From contig DATJUC010000309.1 of NCBI GenBank assembly GCA_035502675.1, positions 1 to 33,297 of the forward strand: a stretch of 33,297 bases of DNA, written 5' to 3'. This DNA comes from DATJUC01 sp035502675 (GTDB lineage: Bacteria; Vulcanimicrobiota; Vulcanimicrobiia; Vulcanimicrobiales; Vulcanimicrobiaceae). The position numbers and the translations under genes were made by a program. Below the pieces are notes generated by a model. It was given only the letters and a program-made list of their open reading frames with translations, did no database searches and was not told where the DNA came from. This document shows positions 32,367 to 33,297 of this stretch, in pieces (the first letter of the stretch is position 1; each line of letters begins with the position of its first letter).

Positions 32367-33297
32367 GTGGCGGGCGGCGCCGAACGTTCGTACCAAACCC
32401 GATTCCGGCGGAAGTTCGGCGTTGAAGACGAGCTGGGCCGCTACGTCGCCGCGCTCTACGAGATGCTCACGTCGGTCCTGGGACAGGACAAAGTCGTGCT
32501 GCGCGCCGGCAAGGTGAACGCGCTGCGCATGATGCGCTCGCATCACCTGGCCGATCGCTTGTGCGCGCTCGGGCGCCTCGTCTTCGAGGATCCGACCCTC
32601 GAACGCGCGACCACGCGGGCGCAGCAGCGCCGCGCCATCGCCGAGATCGAGGAGGCGATGGCCGACCTGATCGCGGCGCGCAACGCCGAAGACTCGATCG
32701 AGCGGCGCGTCAACGAAAAGATGGCGCAGCGCCATCAAGAGTACATCAAGGATCTCAAGCTCGAGGCGCTGCGCGAGAGCGGCGGCCCCGAAACGCCGTC
32801 GTCGCAAGCGAAGCTCGAAGAACTGGACGCCCTCTCGCGGCGGACGCTGGCCGCTTCGGCGCTGCAGCAGCTGCGTCCGCAAGCCTTGCGCGACATCGTG
32901 GGCCAAGAGGCCGCGGTCAAGGCGCTGCTGGCTAAAATCAGCTCGCCGTATCCGCAGCACGTGATCCTCTACGGACCTCCGGGCGTCGGAAAGACGACCG
33001 TTGCGCGGCTCGTCCTGGAAGTCGCCAAGACGCGCGCGTATACGCCGTTCGCCAAGGACGCGCCGTTCGTGGAGGCCAGCGGCACGACGCTGCGGTGGGA
33101 TCCGCGCGAGACGGTCAACCCGCTGCTCGGAAGCGTCCACGACCCGATCTACCAAGGAAGCCGGCGCGAGTTCGCCGAGGCCGGCGTTCCGGAGCCCAAG
33201 CTCGGGCTGGTGACCAAAGCCCACGGCGGCATGCTCTTCATCGACGAGATCGGCGAAATGGACGCCGCGCTGCAATCCCGCATGCTCAAAGTGCTCG
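32367..33297 (+). CDS. LonC-family ATP-dependent protease, 3' end cut by window
   Basis: 310 codons are visible, open to the window edge. The start is GTG at 32367, 15 bases after rplI. The first 180 residues are helical (coiled coil near ERRVNEKMAQRHQEYIKDLK); then RDIVGQEAAVKALLAKISSPYPQHVILYGPPGVGKT carries Walker A (203-210), and MLFIDEIGEM carries Walker B (289-298). This arrangement matches the Lon-like LonC family, an AAA+ module followed by a Ser-Lys Lon protease domain; the protease part lies beyond the window, so activity is not shown. A RuvB-like or other AAA+ protein is less likely given the ISSPYPQHVILYGPPG segment. Confidence 0.85.
   Translation, partial: MAGGAERSYQTRFRRKFGVEDELGRYVAALYEMLTSVLGQDKVVLRAGKVNALRMMRSHHLADRLCALGRLVFEDPTLERATTRAQQRRAIAEIEEAMADLIAARNAEDSIERRVNEKMAQRHQEYIKDLKLEALRESGGPETPSSQAKLEELDALSRRTLAASALQQLRPQALRDIVGQEAAVKALLAKISSPYPQHVILYGPPGVGKTTVARLVLEVAKTRAYTPFAKDAPFVEASGTTLRWDPRETVNPLLGSVHDPIYQGSRREFAEAGVPEPKLGLVTKAHGGMLFIDEIGEMDAALQSRMLKVL

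Overview
The window is a GC-rich bacterial chromosome segment with tightly packed operons, 1-4 base start/stop overlaps and many GTG/TTG starts. It has no phage, IS, CRISPR or tRNA signal that I can see. Ribosomal genes rpsR-rplI, a LonC-type protease, a PQQ operon and the codon style suggest an uncultured, Eremiobacterota (WPS-2)-like or related lineage. That placement is a weak inference; nothing here fixes taxonomy.

Left and centre (1-24.2 kb) look like one fluoride-response island. Three canonical fluoride (crcB-motif) riboswitch aptamers are visible, at 7869-7914 (-), 8466-8517 (+) and 15433-15482 (-). A fourth RNA with similar topology but an altered core lies at 16098-16187 (+). Downstream of them are: (1) a six-gene membrane complex on the minus strand (7798 to 379), in the order HyfC-HyfE-HyfF-HyfG-HyfI-HyfB; (2) a plus-strand operon of a DUF190 protein, a Cys-rich unknown and two MutS-like ATPases (8549-12648); (3) a minus-strand operon of a NUDIX hydrolase, a dynamin-like GTPase and a coiled-coil protein (15349 to 12635); (4) a coiled-coil protein and a second, paralogous C-E-F-G-I-B complex on the plus strand (15645-23349), followed by a universal stress protein and the fluoride channel CrcB (to 24199).

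The two complexes look like group 4 [NiFe]-hydrogenases or formate hydrogenlyase, but neither can be a hydrogenase. In both large subunits all four NiFe cysteines are replaced, and both proteins end at the Arg where a hydrogenase would be processed. They are therefore of the Ehr (energy-converting hydrogenase-related) type. Complex 1 keeps the proximal [4Fe-4S] cysteines of its small subunit. Complex 2 has lost all four and keeps only a fused ferredoxin-type cluster site. Two unequal ion-translocating complexes under fluoride control, in the same island as CrcB, are the most interesting feature. A plausible but untested idea is that they manage proton load or membrane potential while CrcB lets F- out.

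Right part (24.2-33.3 kb): an exported beta-propeller protein and a divergent exported phosphoesterase; a pqqA-C-D-E-B operon for the cofactor pyrroloquinoline quinone, including a 35-residue pqqA; an acyl-CoA desaturase; a zinc-ribbon protein with a terminator; then rpsR, rplI and the start of a LonC-family protease cut by the window end.
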